DNA from: Sphingosinicella sp. BN140058
Lineage (GTDB): Bacteria; Pseudomonadota; Alphaproteobacteria; Sphingomonadales; Sphingomonadaceae
Assembly (NCBI RefSeq): GCF_004135585.1
Contig: NZ_CP035501.1
Coordinates: 2,799,501 to 2,863,500 of the forward strand
Direction: 5' to 3'
DNA length: 64,000 bases
Program-made: the position numbers and the translations under genes
The notes under the pieces: model-generated
Told to the model about the DNA's origin: nothing
The model's database searches: none
The model's input: the letters and a program-made list of their open reading frames with translations, nothing else
Shown: positions 1-7,823 of the stretch, piece after piece
Position numbering within the stretch: position 1 is the stretch's first letter
Layout of the letters: the number at the start of each line of letters is the position of its first letter

Positions 1-10
1 GGGGTCTTCG

Positions 11-646
11 ATGAACGACCAATATCCGGTGTACATTGTCGACGACGATGCGCAGATCCGAACATCCCTCGGCGTGTTGCTCGACGTCAACCGCCTGCAA
101 TGCCGTGGCTTCGCCACCGGCGACGCCTTCCTCGCGGCGCTCGCCGAATTGCCGCCGGGCCGCATCCTGCTCGATATCCGGATGCCGGGATCGGACGGGA
201 TTGCGGTCCTCTCCGAGCTGCATGCGCGGCGCTATCGCTGGCCGGTGATCGTGATGACCGGCCACGCCGAAGTGGCGCTCGCCGTGACCGCGATGAAGCT
301 CGGCGCGATCGAGTTTCTCGAAAAGCCGTTCCGCGAAACGGCGCTCCTCGAAGCCCTGGCGCGCGCGGCTACCGCATTGCGGGCGATAGAGGAGGATGAA
401 GCCGATCGGGGCGAAGCCCTGACCCTGGTCCGGAGCCTGACCCCGCGCGAGGTTCAGATGCTGCAGGCGCTGCTCAACGGATCGTCCAACAAACAGATTG
501 CCGACGATCTCGGCATCAGCATCCGCACGGTCGAAATGCACCGTGCCAGCGTGATGCGAAAGCTGAACGCGAAATCGCTCGCCGACGCAGTACTTCTCGC
601 TGCGACCGCCGGCATGCGCCGCGCGGCCCCCGGCGAACAAGGCTGA
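11..646 (+). CDS. FixJ/NarL-type two-component response regulator
   Basis: A 211-residue regulator. The N-terminal receiver domain has the acidic cluster DDD at residues 11-13, the phospho-acceptor D55 in LLDIRMPG and the conserved K in EKPF. The C-terminal LuxR/FixJ-type helix-turn-helix, around residues 145-205, contains LTPREVQML and KQIADDLGISIRTVEMH. This is the FixJ architecture, in which phosphorylation by a FixL-like kinase drives DNA binding. Its kinase is probably encoded just upstream, outside the window, or is the FixL-like kinase at 3402-4511. It is convergent with the EAL gene that follows. Family assignment is secure; target genes are unknown. Confidence 0.93.
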   Translation: MNDQYPVYIVDDDAQIRTSLGVLLDVNRLQCRGFATGDAFLAALAELPPGRILLDIRMPGSDGIAVLSELHARRYRWPVIVMTGHAEVALAVTAMKLGAIEFLEKPFRETALLEALARAATALRAIEEDEADRGEALTLVRSLTPREVQMLQALLNGSSNKQIADDLGISIRTVEMHRASVMRKLNAKSLADAVLLAATAGMRRAAPGEQG

Positions 647-687
647 GGCTGCCGTCCCAGACGCTGTGGCGGGCGGGCCTGCAGATC

Positions 688-3264
688 TCAGCGGGCTGCG
701 GTCAGGCGGTGGCCGAGTGCCGGCCAGTCGGCCACCAGCTGCCGCGCCATATTCGTCGGCATCGGCCGCCCGAAATAATGACCCTGACCGATCGTGCAGC
801 CCTGAGCGGTCAGGCACCTCGCCTGACGCTCGGTCTCGATGCCTTCTGCGACCGTCTTGAGGCCAAGGCTGTTGCCGAGCGTGATCAAGGCGCTGACGAT
901 CGCCGCATCCTCCGGATCGTCTTCGATGTCGCGGATGAAGCTCTGATCGATCTTGATGATGTCCACCGGGAAGCGCTTCAAATGCGATAGCGACGCATAG
1001 CCGGTGCCGAAATCGTCGAGCGCGATCTTGACCCCTTCCGAGGAAAGCAGGTTGAGTGCGCGATCGACGAGCTCCGAGCCGCGGCCCAGGAACACCGTCT
1101 CGGTCACTTCCAGTTCGAGCCGCGACGGCGGAACGTCTCCGGCTCGAAGCAGGGTCAACACGCGCTCGGCGAAATTGTCGCGGCGAAACTCGGCTGCCGA
1201 GGCATTGACCGCGACGTGGCCGAAATCGAGGCCGTCCTGAAGCCAGCAGCGCATGTCGGCGATGGTTCGTTCGAACATGCGGTCGCTGATGCTGGTCGCC
1301 AGTTCATTGTCCTCGAAGGCCGCGGCGACGCTTCCCGGCAGCTGCAGGCCAAGGCGCGGGTGCCGCCAGCGCAGCAGGGCTTCGAAGCCGATCAGCGCGC
1401 CGGACGAGAGGTCGACCTGCGGCTGATAAAAGGGCTCGACCAAATCGGCGGACAAGGCATAGCGTGCGAGGCTGAGCATCGACGCGCGCTGCTGAATAGA
1501 CGCACGCATTTCGGGGTGGAACAGCGTCACGCGGCCACGGCCGGCCCCCTTGGAGACGTAGAGGGCGATATCGGCATGCTTCAGCAGCTCCTCGGCGCCG
1601 CCCTCGCCATCCGCGGACGTGGTGACCCCGATGCTGGCGCGGATGTCGACGAGCTGACCATTGACCCGGGCCGGTGCGCCGAGGGCCGCCAGGATTGCCT
1701 CCGCAATGTCCAGCACCTCGTCTTCCGATCCGATCTGCGGCAGCACGATCGCGAACTCGTCCCCGCCGAGACGCGCCACCGTGTCGCCGGGGCGCACGAC
1801 GGTTTCAATCCTCTGCCCGGACAGACGGAGCAACTGGTCGCCGGAATCGTGACCAAGCGTGTCGTTGACCAGCTTGAAGTCGTCGAGATCGATCAGCAGC
1901 AGTGCCGACCGCTCGCCTCCGGCGAGACTGGCCGAAACCGCCGCCTGAAGCTGCTCCTGAAAGAGAACGCGATTGGCGAGACCGGTAAGCGGATCGTGGC
2001 GTGCCGCCCATTCCACATGATCCTGCGCCGCCTTGCGATCGGTCACGTCGCGAAACGCAACGATGGTCCGGCTGCCGCTGCCGCCGGTGTCGCCCTCGGC
2101 GGACATCGCGCGGATGTCGATCGTGAGCCAGCGCAGCGTCCCGGTGTCGGCGCGGCGGATCCGGAATGTCATCTCGGCATGGACTTCGTCCTCGCTCTGC
2201 ATCGAGGCGATTACCGCATCGCGATCGTCCGGGTGAACGAGGCCGAGGAACCGTGATGCGTCGGCCGGCGCATCGGCCCCCAGCCCGAGCATCGCCCGCA
2301 GCTCGCCGGACCATCGCCGCGCCCCGGTCTCATGATCGAAGTCCCAGATGCCGAGCCCGGTCGCGCGCACCGCCAGGCGGTACAGCTCCTGCATGTTGAG
2401 CAGGGCCGCCTCCGCCTTTTTCTGGTCGTCGATGTCGTCGAGCGTGCCATACCAGCGCAGGATCGATCCATCGGCGCTGCGGCGCGCGCCGGCTCGGGCG
2501 CGAACCCAGCGATATTCCTGGTCGTGACGCATCAGCCGGTACGCGGTGTCGAGCGGCTCGCCGGTGCGCAACGCATGCTGCCAGTTGACGAGGGTGCGGG
2601 CGCGGTCGTCCGGATGAACGACGGCAAGCCAGCCGTCGCCGAGCGTTTCGTCCGGTGTCCGGCCGATCGCGTCGAAGCCTTGGGCGCTGACCTCGATGAT
2701 CTGGCCTGCAGGGTCGGCGGCCCAGGGGATCTGCGGGCTGAGCTCCAGCGTGTAGCGGTAATGCTCCTCGCTTTCTCGCAATGCGCCTTCGATCGTCTTG
2801 CGATCGGTGATGTCCTGGCAAATGCCGCGGACCGACAGCACCCGGCCGAAGGAATCCAGAATCGGGCGCGTTTCGGCCCAGCAATAACGGATCTCGCCGT
2901 CGGGACGGACGACTCGAAACTCCGCCGCCGAATGGGTTCGGCTGTTGATGCAGCCCTGCAGTCGCCCCCGCATCGAAGCGCGGTCGTCCGGGTGGATGCA
3001 GGCCATCGAGGATTCGAGCGTCGGCGTGAAATCCGCTTCTTGCCGCCCTGCGATCCGGAACATTTCGTGCGACCAGGTGAAATCCTGCGTGCCCACGCGC
3101 CAGCGCCAGATCCCAAGCTTGGCAATCCGCTGTGCGGCGCAAAGATCGTCCGAAAGGCTGGCAAGATCGTCCACCAATTGCGTCACGCGCTGGGGATCGA
3201 TGTCGGGACGAGCATTCTTCGCGCTGGCTCCGCGGGCGAAGACTTCGTCGGGTTCATGAATCAA
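688..3264 (-). CDS. PAS-PAS-PAS-GGDEF-EAL cyclic-di-GMP protein
   Basis: An 858-residue protein with no membrane segment, so probably a cytoplasmic sensor. Three PAS/PAC modules cover roughly residues 45-155, 165-285 and 290-415 (each ends in a PAC motif such as DITDRK or DVTDRK). A GGDEF domain follows (DPLTGLANR, then RLGGDEF) with an upstream RPGD that matches an inhibitory I-site. The C-terminal EAL domain has FEALLRWRHP, DDFGTGYASL and KIDQSFI. Both catalytic motifs are intact, so it could make or break c-di-GMP; which activity dominates cannot be read from sequence. The start is a TTG preceded by AGGA at 8 nt; an ATG nearby is out of frame. In this motility island it likely sets the motile/sessile balance. 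Confidence 0.93.
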   Translation of the reverse strand: MIHEPDEVFARGASAKNARPDIDPQRVTQLVDDLASLSDDLCAAQRIAKLGIWRWRVGTQDFTWSHEMFRIAGRQEADFTPTLESSMACIHPDDRASMRGRLQGCINSRTHSAAEFRVVRPDGEIRYCWAETRPILDSFGRVLSVRGICQDITDRKTIEGALRESEEHYRYTLELSPQIPWAADPAGQIIEVSAQGFDAIGRTPDETLGDGWLAVVHPDDRARTLVNWQHALRTGEPLDTAYRLMRHDQEYRWVRARAGARRSADGSILRWYGTLDDIDDQKKAEAALLNMQELYRLAVRATGLGIWDFDHETGARRWSGELRAMLGLGADAPADASRFLGLVHPDDRDAVIASMQSEDEVHAEMTFRIRRADTGTLRWLTIDIRAMSAEGDTGGSGSRTIVAFRDVTDRKAAQDHVEWAARHDPLTGLANRVLFQEQLQAAVSASLAGGERSALLLIDLDDFKLVNDTLGHDSGDQLLRLSGQRIETVVRPGDTVARLGGDEFAIVLPQIGSEDEVLDIAEAILAALGAPARVNGQLVDIRASIGVTTSADGEGGAEELLKHADIALYVSKGAGRGRVTLFHPEMRASIQQRASMLSLARYALSADLVEPFYQPQVDLSSGALIGFEALLRWRHPRLGLQLPGSVAAAFEDNELATSISDRMFERTIADMRCWLQDGLDFGHVAVNASAAEFRRDNFAERVLTLLRAGDVPPSRLELEVTETVFLGRGSELVDRALNLLSSEGVKIALDDFGTGYASLSHLKRFPVDIIKIDQSFIRDIEDDPEDAAIVSALITLGNSLGLKTVAEGIETERQARCLTAQGCTIGQGHYFGRPMPTNMARQLVADWPALGHRLTAAR

Positions 3265-3401
3265 CGGGTGGATCCTGCTTGGACGAAAGGGTGGCGCTCT
3301 GACCTCTTAGACGTCCCGGCTCTCCGCGTTTGGCTTTCCCGCAATCTTTTCCGGCACTTAGTAGGATTTCGGTAGGGGTAGTACGGGGTTCGGAAAAGCG
3401 A

Positions 3402-4511
3402 TCAGTCCTTCGCCGCCGGGATTGCGATCGAAAGACAGGCGCCGCCTTCGGCGGGATCTTCGGCCCACAAGCGTCCGTGCTGCGCCTCGATGATCATCCG
3501 CGACACGGAAAGCCCGATGCCCATCTTCTCCTGCTTGGGAATTCCCGATGGGGTGATCAGGGCTTCCCGCATCTCGGCGCTGAGCCCTGAGCCCGTGTCT
3601 CGGACATCGATCCGCACTTCTTCGTTGGTGCGGTAGGCCGCAATCGAAAGCTGCTTGCGCTCAGAACCCTGCATCGCCTCGACGGCGTTGCGGACGAGGT
3701 TGATCAGCACCTGCTGAAGCTGCACGCGATCGACCTGCACGAACAGACCGGGCTCGCAGCGAACCGCCCGCCGCACGTCGCGCCCCTCGGGCCCGATCAG
3801 CGCGATGTTCGCGGCTTCCTCGATCGCTTCGCCGACATCGAAACGCTCTCGAACCGACTTCGATTTCACCGTCATGTTGCGGAGCCGCCGCACGATCTGG
3901 CCGGCACGCGTGGTATTTTGCCTGGCCGAGCCGACCAGTTCGGCCAGCTTCGCGATGTCGGGCGTTTCCGACTTGAGCGCCATTTCACAGGCAGCGAGAT
4001 AGTTGGAGATGGCGGCAAGCGGTTGGTTGAGTTCATGAGCGACGGTCGACGCCATCGCTCCCATCGCGCTCACGCGCGACATGTGAATGAGATCGGCCTG
4101 GAGCTCGGCAATCTTCTGCTCGTCCGCTTTGCGGGCGCTGATGTCGCGAATGAAGCCGAGGAACAGGATTTCCTGAAATCGCCCGGTCAGCATCACCGCC
4201 AGTTCGACCGGCATCTCGCTGCCATCTTTCTTCAGCGCGACCGTTTCGATCTGCCGTCCGAGGATCCCGACCTCACCGGCACGAAGGAATCTGTCCAACC
4301 CAGCTTTGTGTGCTGCGCGCAGGCGCTCCGGGATGATCAGATCGCCAAGATCCTGACCCATCGCTTCCGCGGCGCTCCAGCCGAACATGCGCTGGGCGAT
4401 CTGATTCCATGCAGCGATGGTTCCATCGGAGCGCATCACGACGACCGCATCGAGAGCGGTGTCGAGCACTGCGGCGAGCAGCTGTCCTCCGGTCTCGGAC
4501 GAGGTTGGCAT
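3402..4511 (-). CDS. FixL-like PAS sensor histidine kinase
   Basis: A soluble kinase of 369 residues. A single PAS domain (about 12-128, ending FIRDISARK) is followed by a HisKA domain with the FixL-type H-box AHELNQPLAAISNY (His159) and an HATPase domain with N-box NLVRNAVEAM, DTGSGLS and MGIGLSVSR. The kinase half closely resembles rhizobial FixL. By eye, the PAS position that binds heme in FixL (the His of DPHIIGIGR) aligns with Glu in GEVGILGR, so I infer it does not bind heme in the FixL manner. It is transcribed divergently from the FtsZ pair. A plausible partner is the FixJ-type regulator at 11-646, since no regulator is fused or adjacent on its own strand. Confidence 0.9.
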   Translation of the reverse strand: MPTSSETGGQLLAAVLDTALDAVVVMRSDGTIAAWNQIAQRMFGWSAAEAMGQDLGDLIIPERLRAAHKAGLDRFLRAGEVGILGRQIETVALKKDGSEMPVELAVMLTGRFQEILFLGFIRDISARKADEQKIAELQADLIHMSRVSAMGAMASTVAHELNQPLAAISNYLAACEMALKSETPDIAKLAELVGSARQNTTRAGQIVRRLRNMTVKSKSVRERFDVGEAIEEAANIALIGPEGRDVRRAVRCEPGLFVQVDRVQLQQVLINLVRNAVEAMQGSERKQLSIAAYRTNEEVRIDVRDTGSGLSAEMREALITPSGIPKQEKMGIGLSVSRMIIEAQHGRLWAEDPAEGGACLSIAIPAAKD

Positions 4512-4675
4512 TGCTGGGGCCTACACCTCCCCGACGCCTAATGCACCACCCGTAAAACTACAGCGTTCTGCAAGCGAGGGCGCGATGCTGCGCCGCTACG
4601 GCCAAGCTCGTCGCCATCCGTAGAATCACGCTAGGTACGTTTCCGCAATAGGTGATCTGGTCTGCAAGCAAGTAG

Positions 4676-4690
4676 TTAACGTTTCACTAA
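4676..4690 (+). promoter_or_regulatory. candidate CtrA box upstream of ftsZ-like gene 1
   Basis: TTAA-CGTTTCA-CTAA matches the alphaproteobacterial CtrA consensus TTAA-N7-TTAA at 7 of 8 positions. It lies 55 nt before the ATG of the first FtsZ-like gene, in the region between it and the divergent kinase. A similar box precedes the flagellin gene. The match is seen in sequence; CtrA binding is inferred. Confidence 0.5.
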
Positions 4691-4745
4691 CGAAGCTGGA
4701 GTCGGTGAGCGTTTGCCGATCCCGTCTGTAGGGTGAAATTGCAAG

Positions 4746-6227
4746 ATGTCTGATCGCCTCAACACTTACGGTACTGCAATCTTGCCGCGGATTTGTGTCG
4801 TTGGAGTGGGCGGTGCCGGTGGGAACGCCGTCGCCAACATGCTTCAGGGCGGGGTAAACGGGGTCGACTTCATCGTCGCCAATACAGATGCGCAGGCGCT
4901 CAATGCATCCCCGGTTCAGCGGACAGTTCAGCTCGGTCGCATGGTAACGGAAGGTCTCGGCGCGGGCGCCGATGCCCAGGCGGGCCGGCTGGCAGCGCTC
5001 GAGTCGATCGACGACATCGAAGCCGCACTGGATGGTGCCCACATGTGCTTCATCGCTGCCGGCATGGGCGGCGGGACCGGCACTGGCGCCGCTCCGGTGA
5101 TCGCGGCAGCGGCACGCGCCAAGGGCATTCTCACCGTCGGAGTGGTCACCACGCCGTTCGGCTTCGAAGGACGCCGCCGCCTTGCGTCGGCAATGTCCGG
5201 CATCGAGGAGCTGCGCGACGAAGTCGACACGCTGATCGTCATTCCGAACCAGAATCTTTTCAGGGTCATCTCGCCGAACACCACCTTTCGGGAGGCGTTT
5301 CGCCTCGCCGACCAGGTGCTCGAACAGGGTGTTCGCAGCATCAGCGACCTGATCGTCATGCCCGGCCTCATCAACCTGGATTTCGCGGATGTGCGGACGG
5401 TGATGCTGGCGATGGGCAAAGCGATGCTCGGCACCGGCGAAGCGAGCGGCGAAAACCGTGCAACCGAAGCGGCACATCGCGCCATTCAGAACCCCCTGCT
5501 CGACGGTGCGATCAAGGGCGCGCGAGGGCTGATCATCTCGATCACCGGCGGCGAAGATATGCGGCTTATGGAGATCGATGAAGCAGCGATGCGGATACGG
5601 GACGAAGTCGATCCCGAAGCGAACATCATCTGGGGCTCGGCCGTGGATCCCATGCTCGAAGGCCGGATCCGGGTTTCGATCCTTGCCACCGGGATCGATT
5701 CCGACGCGCCGAAGCCGGCGCGTCACCGCGCCCCCGCGGCAAGTGTTGCTCCGCCGATGGAGGAAATTGACTCCGCTTGCACCTGCGCCGTCGAAGAGGC
5801 CGATCTTGGCTTCACTGCACCTCCTGAAACCGCGGTTTCGGTGACGGCCGGGCTGGCTGTGACTGCGTTTCCGATCGAGGACGAGGAGCCGGCCGCCCTG
5901 CCGGCCCTGCCCGAAACCGGCACCTACCACGTCCAGATTTCCGCGCCTTGGGAAGACGGCTATGCGGCGACCGACACGATCGTGATGACGGCGCCCGGAG
6001 CCACCGCCTGCGCGCCCGCTGCTCCGATGGTGCCGGAGGATAGCGTCATCCTCTCCGAGCCTGGATCGGCAGACCTCGATTTCCATCGTTATCAGCCACC
6101 GGCCCGCACACGGCCGGTGACTCGGATCGATGCGACGCGCGCCCTGCCGCAGCGGGGTCCAAGCCTTCTCGAGCGCCTGTCGATGCTCGCCCGCGGCGAT
6201 GCCGATGGACGCAGCCGCTGGCACTGA
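4746..6227 (+). CDS. FtsZ paralogue 1 (tubulin-like GTPase)
   Basis: A 493-residue FtsZ-family protein, not in the usual ftsQ-ftsA context. The GTPase core (about 13-325) is near canonical: [11 protein letters not shown] (T1), NTDAQAL (T2), GLGAGAD (T3, residues 71-77), the tubulin signature GGGTGTG at 108-114, and the T7 synergy loop NLDFADV at 210-216 with D212 and D215. It should therefore bind and hydrolyse GTP and polymerise. After a roughly 145-residue acidic linker it keeps the alphaproteobacterial [12 protein letters not shown] segment (473-484). It then stops at GRSRWH and lacks the terminal IPAFLRRQ-type peptide through which FtsZ binds FtsA. I infer it is a specialised paralogue rather than the main division FtsZ. 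The second paralogue follows after 70 nt on the same strand. Confidence 0.9.
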   Translation: MSDRLNTYGTAILPRICVVGVGGAGGNAVANMLQGGVNGVDFIVANTDAQALNASPVQRTVQLGRMVTEGLGAGADAQAGRLAALESIDDIEAALDGAHMCFIAAGMGGGTGTGAAPVIAAAARAKGILTVGVVTTPFGFEGRRRLASAMSGIEELRDEVDTLIVIPNQNLFRVISPNTTFREAFRLADQVLEQGVRSISDLIVMPGLINLDFADVRTVMLAMGKAMLGTGEASGENRATEAAHRAIQNPLLDGAIKGARGLIISITGGEDMRLMEIDEAAMRIRDEVDPEANIIWGSAVDPMLEGRIRVSILATGIDSDAPKPARHRAPAASVAPPMEEIDSACTCAVEEADLGFTAPPETAVSVTAGLAVTAFPIEDEEPAALPALPETGTYHVQISAPWEDGYAATDTIVMTAPGATACAPAAPMVPEDSVILSEPGSADLDFHRYQPPARTRPVTRIDATRALPQRGPSLLERLSMLARGDADGRSRWH

Positions 6228-6297
6228 GTCGGGTAAATCCTATTGCGGCGAGCAGTCGCTCGTCTCTCCAAGAAACTCTGTTCGAAGGACCACGCAC

Positions 6298-7695
6298 ATG
6301 GTGCTGAACATGCTGTTCAAGAATCCGACATCCGATCAGGCGGACCGGGAGCCGGCCGCGATGGCCGAGCTTCGACCGCGGATCTGCGTCGTCGGCGTCG
6401 GCGGTGCCGGCTGCAATGCCGTCCGGCACATGATCCGAAACGGCCTCGAGCGCGTCGACTTCGTCGCTGCAGACACCGACGTCCAGACGCTCGATGCGTC
6501 GCCGGCGTCCACCCGCATCCTGCTGCGCGAAAAGGTCAGCGGACGCATCGCAGCCGACCCGCGCCGGCAGTCACCCGCCGACCGCGAACTCGACGACGAT
6601 ATCGCCGAGGCCCTGCGGGGTGCGCAGATGTGCTTCATCGCGGCCGGCATGGGCGGCGGAACCGGAACCGGTGCTGCGATCCGCATCGCCTGCTGGGCAC
6701 GCCGCAACAACATCCTGACCGTCGCAGCCGTGACCAAGCCGTTCCGGTTCGAGGGCAGCCGCCGCTATCTCGCCGCCGAGCGCGGCATCGAGGAATTGCG
6801 GCGCGCGGTCGACACGCTGATCGTGATCCCGAACCAGAATCTGCTGCACGGCGCGGCGCCCGACGCAACCGTCACCGCAGCCTTCGAGGCGGCGGACGCG
6901 GTGCTGGAGCAAGGCGTTCGTTCGATCACCGATCTGATCGTCAATCCGGGTATCGTGAACCTCGACTTCAACGATGTTCGCGGGATCATGGAAGGCATGG
7001 GCAAGGCAGTGCTTGGAACCGGGGAAGGCGAGGGTGCCGATCGTGCGGTGAAGGCAGCGCAGGCGGCGGTCGCCAATCCGCTGCTGGACGGCGCCCTGGA
7101 CGGCGCCAATCACCTGATCATCTCGATCGTCGGCGGTGACGACATGCGGCTCGTCGAGATCGACGAAGCCGCCCGCTACATTACCAGCCGCGTTCATCCG
7201 GAAGCACAGATCATCTGGGGCTCCTCGCAGGACGTCGCGATGGACGGTCGCATCCGGGTCTCGGTGATCGCCACCGGCCTCGACGCGGCGGCGGGCAAAG
7301 CGCTGCGCCCGCGCCGCACCACATCGTGCCGGTTCCGCAAGCACCAGGCGCAGCCCAGCGCGATCTACAATCAGGGCTTTTACTTCAGCACCTGCCGCAA
7401 TTGCGGCGAGGACATGATCCGTACCGGCAGCGATTGGCAAGCCGTTCCGAAGGGTCTGCGGGTGGTTTGGCCGGGAAGTGCACCGGCAGCCCGTAGCGCC
7501 CCGGCCTCCAAGCCGGCGCGTCGCGGCGCCCGGCGGGGGTGGTTGCGCCTCCGGGTGTCGCCTGTCTCTCTGGTCACCGCGGGTCTGCGCTGCGTCGGCT
7601 GGTTCGGGGGCGATGCCCTGCGTGCCGTGCGCGGGCGCTGGGCTGCGCGTAGCCGGCGCCGGGGCGTGTTGCTGCTTCCTGGCGCAGCCAGCTGA
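6298..7695 (+). CDS. FtsZ paralogue 2, divergent, with CxxC basic tail
   Basis: The start ATG at 6298 is chosen because the tubulin fold begins soon after it ([17 protein letters not shown]); 465 residues. GGGTGTG (119-125) and the T7 loop NLDFNDV are conserved. T2 reads ADTDVQTL instead of NTDAQAL, and the GLGAGA T3 loop, which senses the gamma phosphate in FtsZ, is replaced by an unrelated RIAADPRRQSPADREL stretch. GTP turnover may be altered or lost. The core ends near residue 330. A 135-residue tail has a CRNCGEDMIRTG element (Cys366/Cys369, possibly a small metal-binding unit) and then a very basic, Trp/Leu-rich end that could touch membrane or nucleic acid. There is no FtsA-binding peptide. 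It is probably co-transcribed with paralogue 1. The last ~75 residues are the least certain part. Confidence 0.85.
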   Translation: MVLNMLFKNPTSDQADREPAAMAELRPRICVVGVGGAGCNAVRHMIRNGLERVDFVAADTDVQTLDASPASTRILLREKVSGRIAADPRRQSPADRELDDDIAEALRGAQMCFIAAGMGGGTGTGAAIRIACWARRNNILTVAAVTKPFRFEGSRRYLAAERGIEELRRAVDTLIVIPNQNLLHGAAPDATVTAAFEAADAVLEQGVRSITDLIVNPGIVNLDFNDVRGIMEGMGKAVLGTGEGEGADRAVKAAQAAVANPLLDGALDGANHLIISIVGGDDMRLVEIDEAARYITSRVHPEAQIIWGSSQDVAMDGRIRVSVIATGLDAAAGKALRPRRTTSCRFRKHQAQPSAIYNQGFYFSTCRNCGEDMIRTGSDWQAVPKGLRVVWPGSAPAARSAPASKPARRGARRGWLRLRVSPVSLVTAGLRCVGWFGGDALRAVRGRWAARSRRRGVLLLPGAAS

Positions 7696-7823
7696 CAGGA
7701 ACTTTTGTTTGCCGGGATCGTCGCTTATGTGGTTTGTACAGTACATCCCGTAGGTTGTTTGAATCGCAAGTGTCAGCCACAGCGCCCGCCGTGGGCGGCA
7801 TTTCGGCCGATGGGGGAGCGGCA

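Noticed and set aside
1216..2256. Long plus-strand open frame of 346 codons opposite the GGDEF-EAL gene
   Set aside because: It is antisense to a clearly conserved protein and shows no family motif; it is open only because of high GC and codon bias of the real gene.
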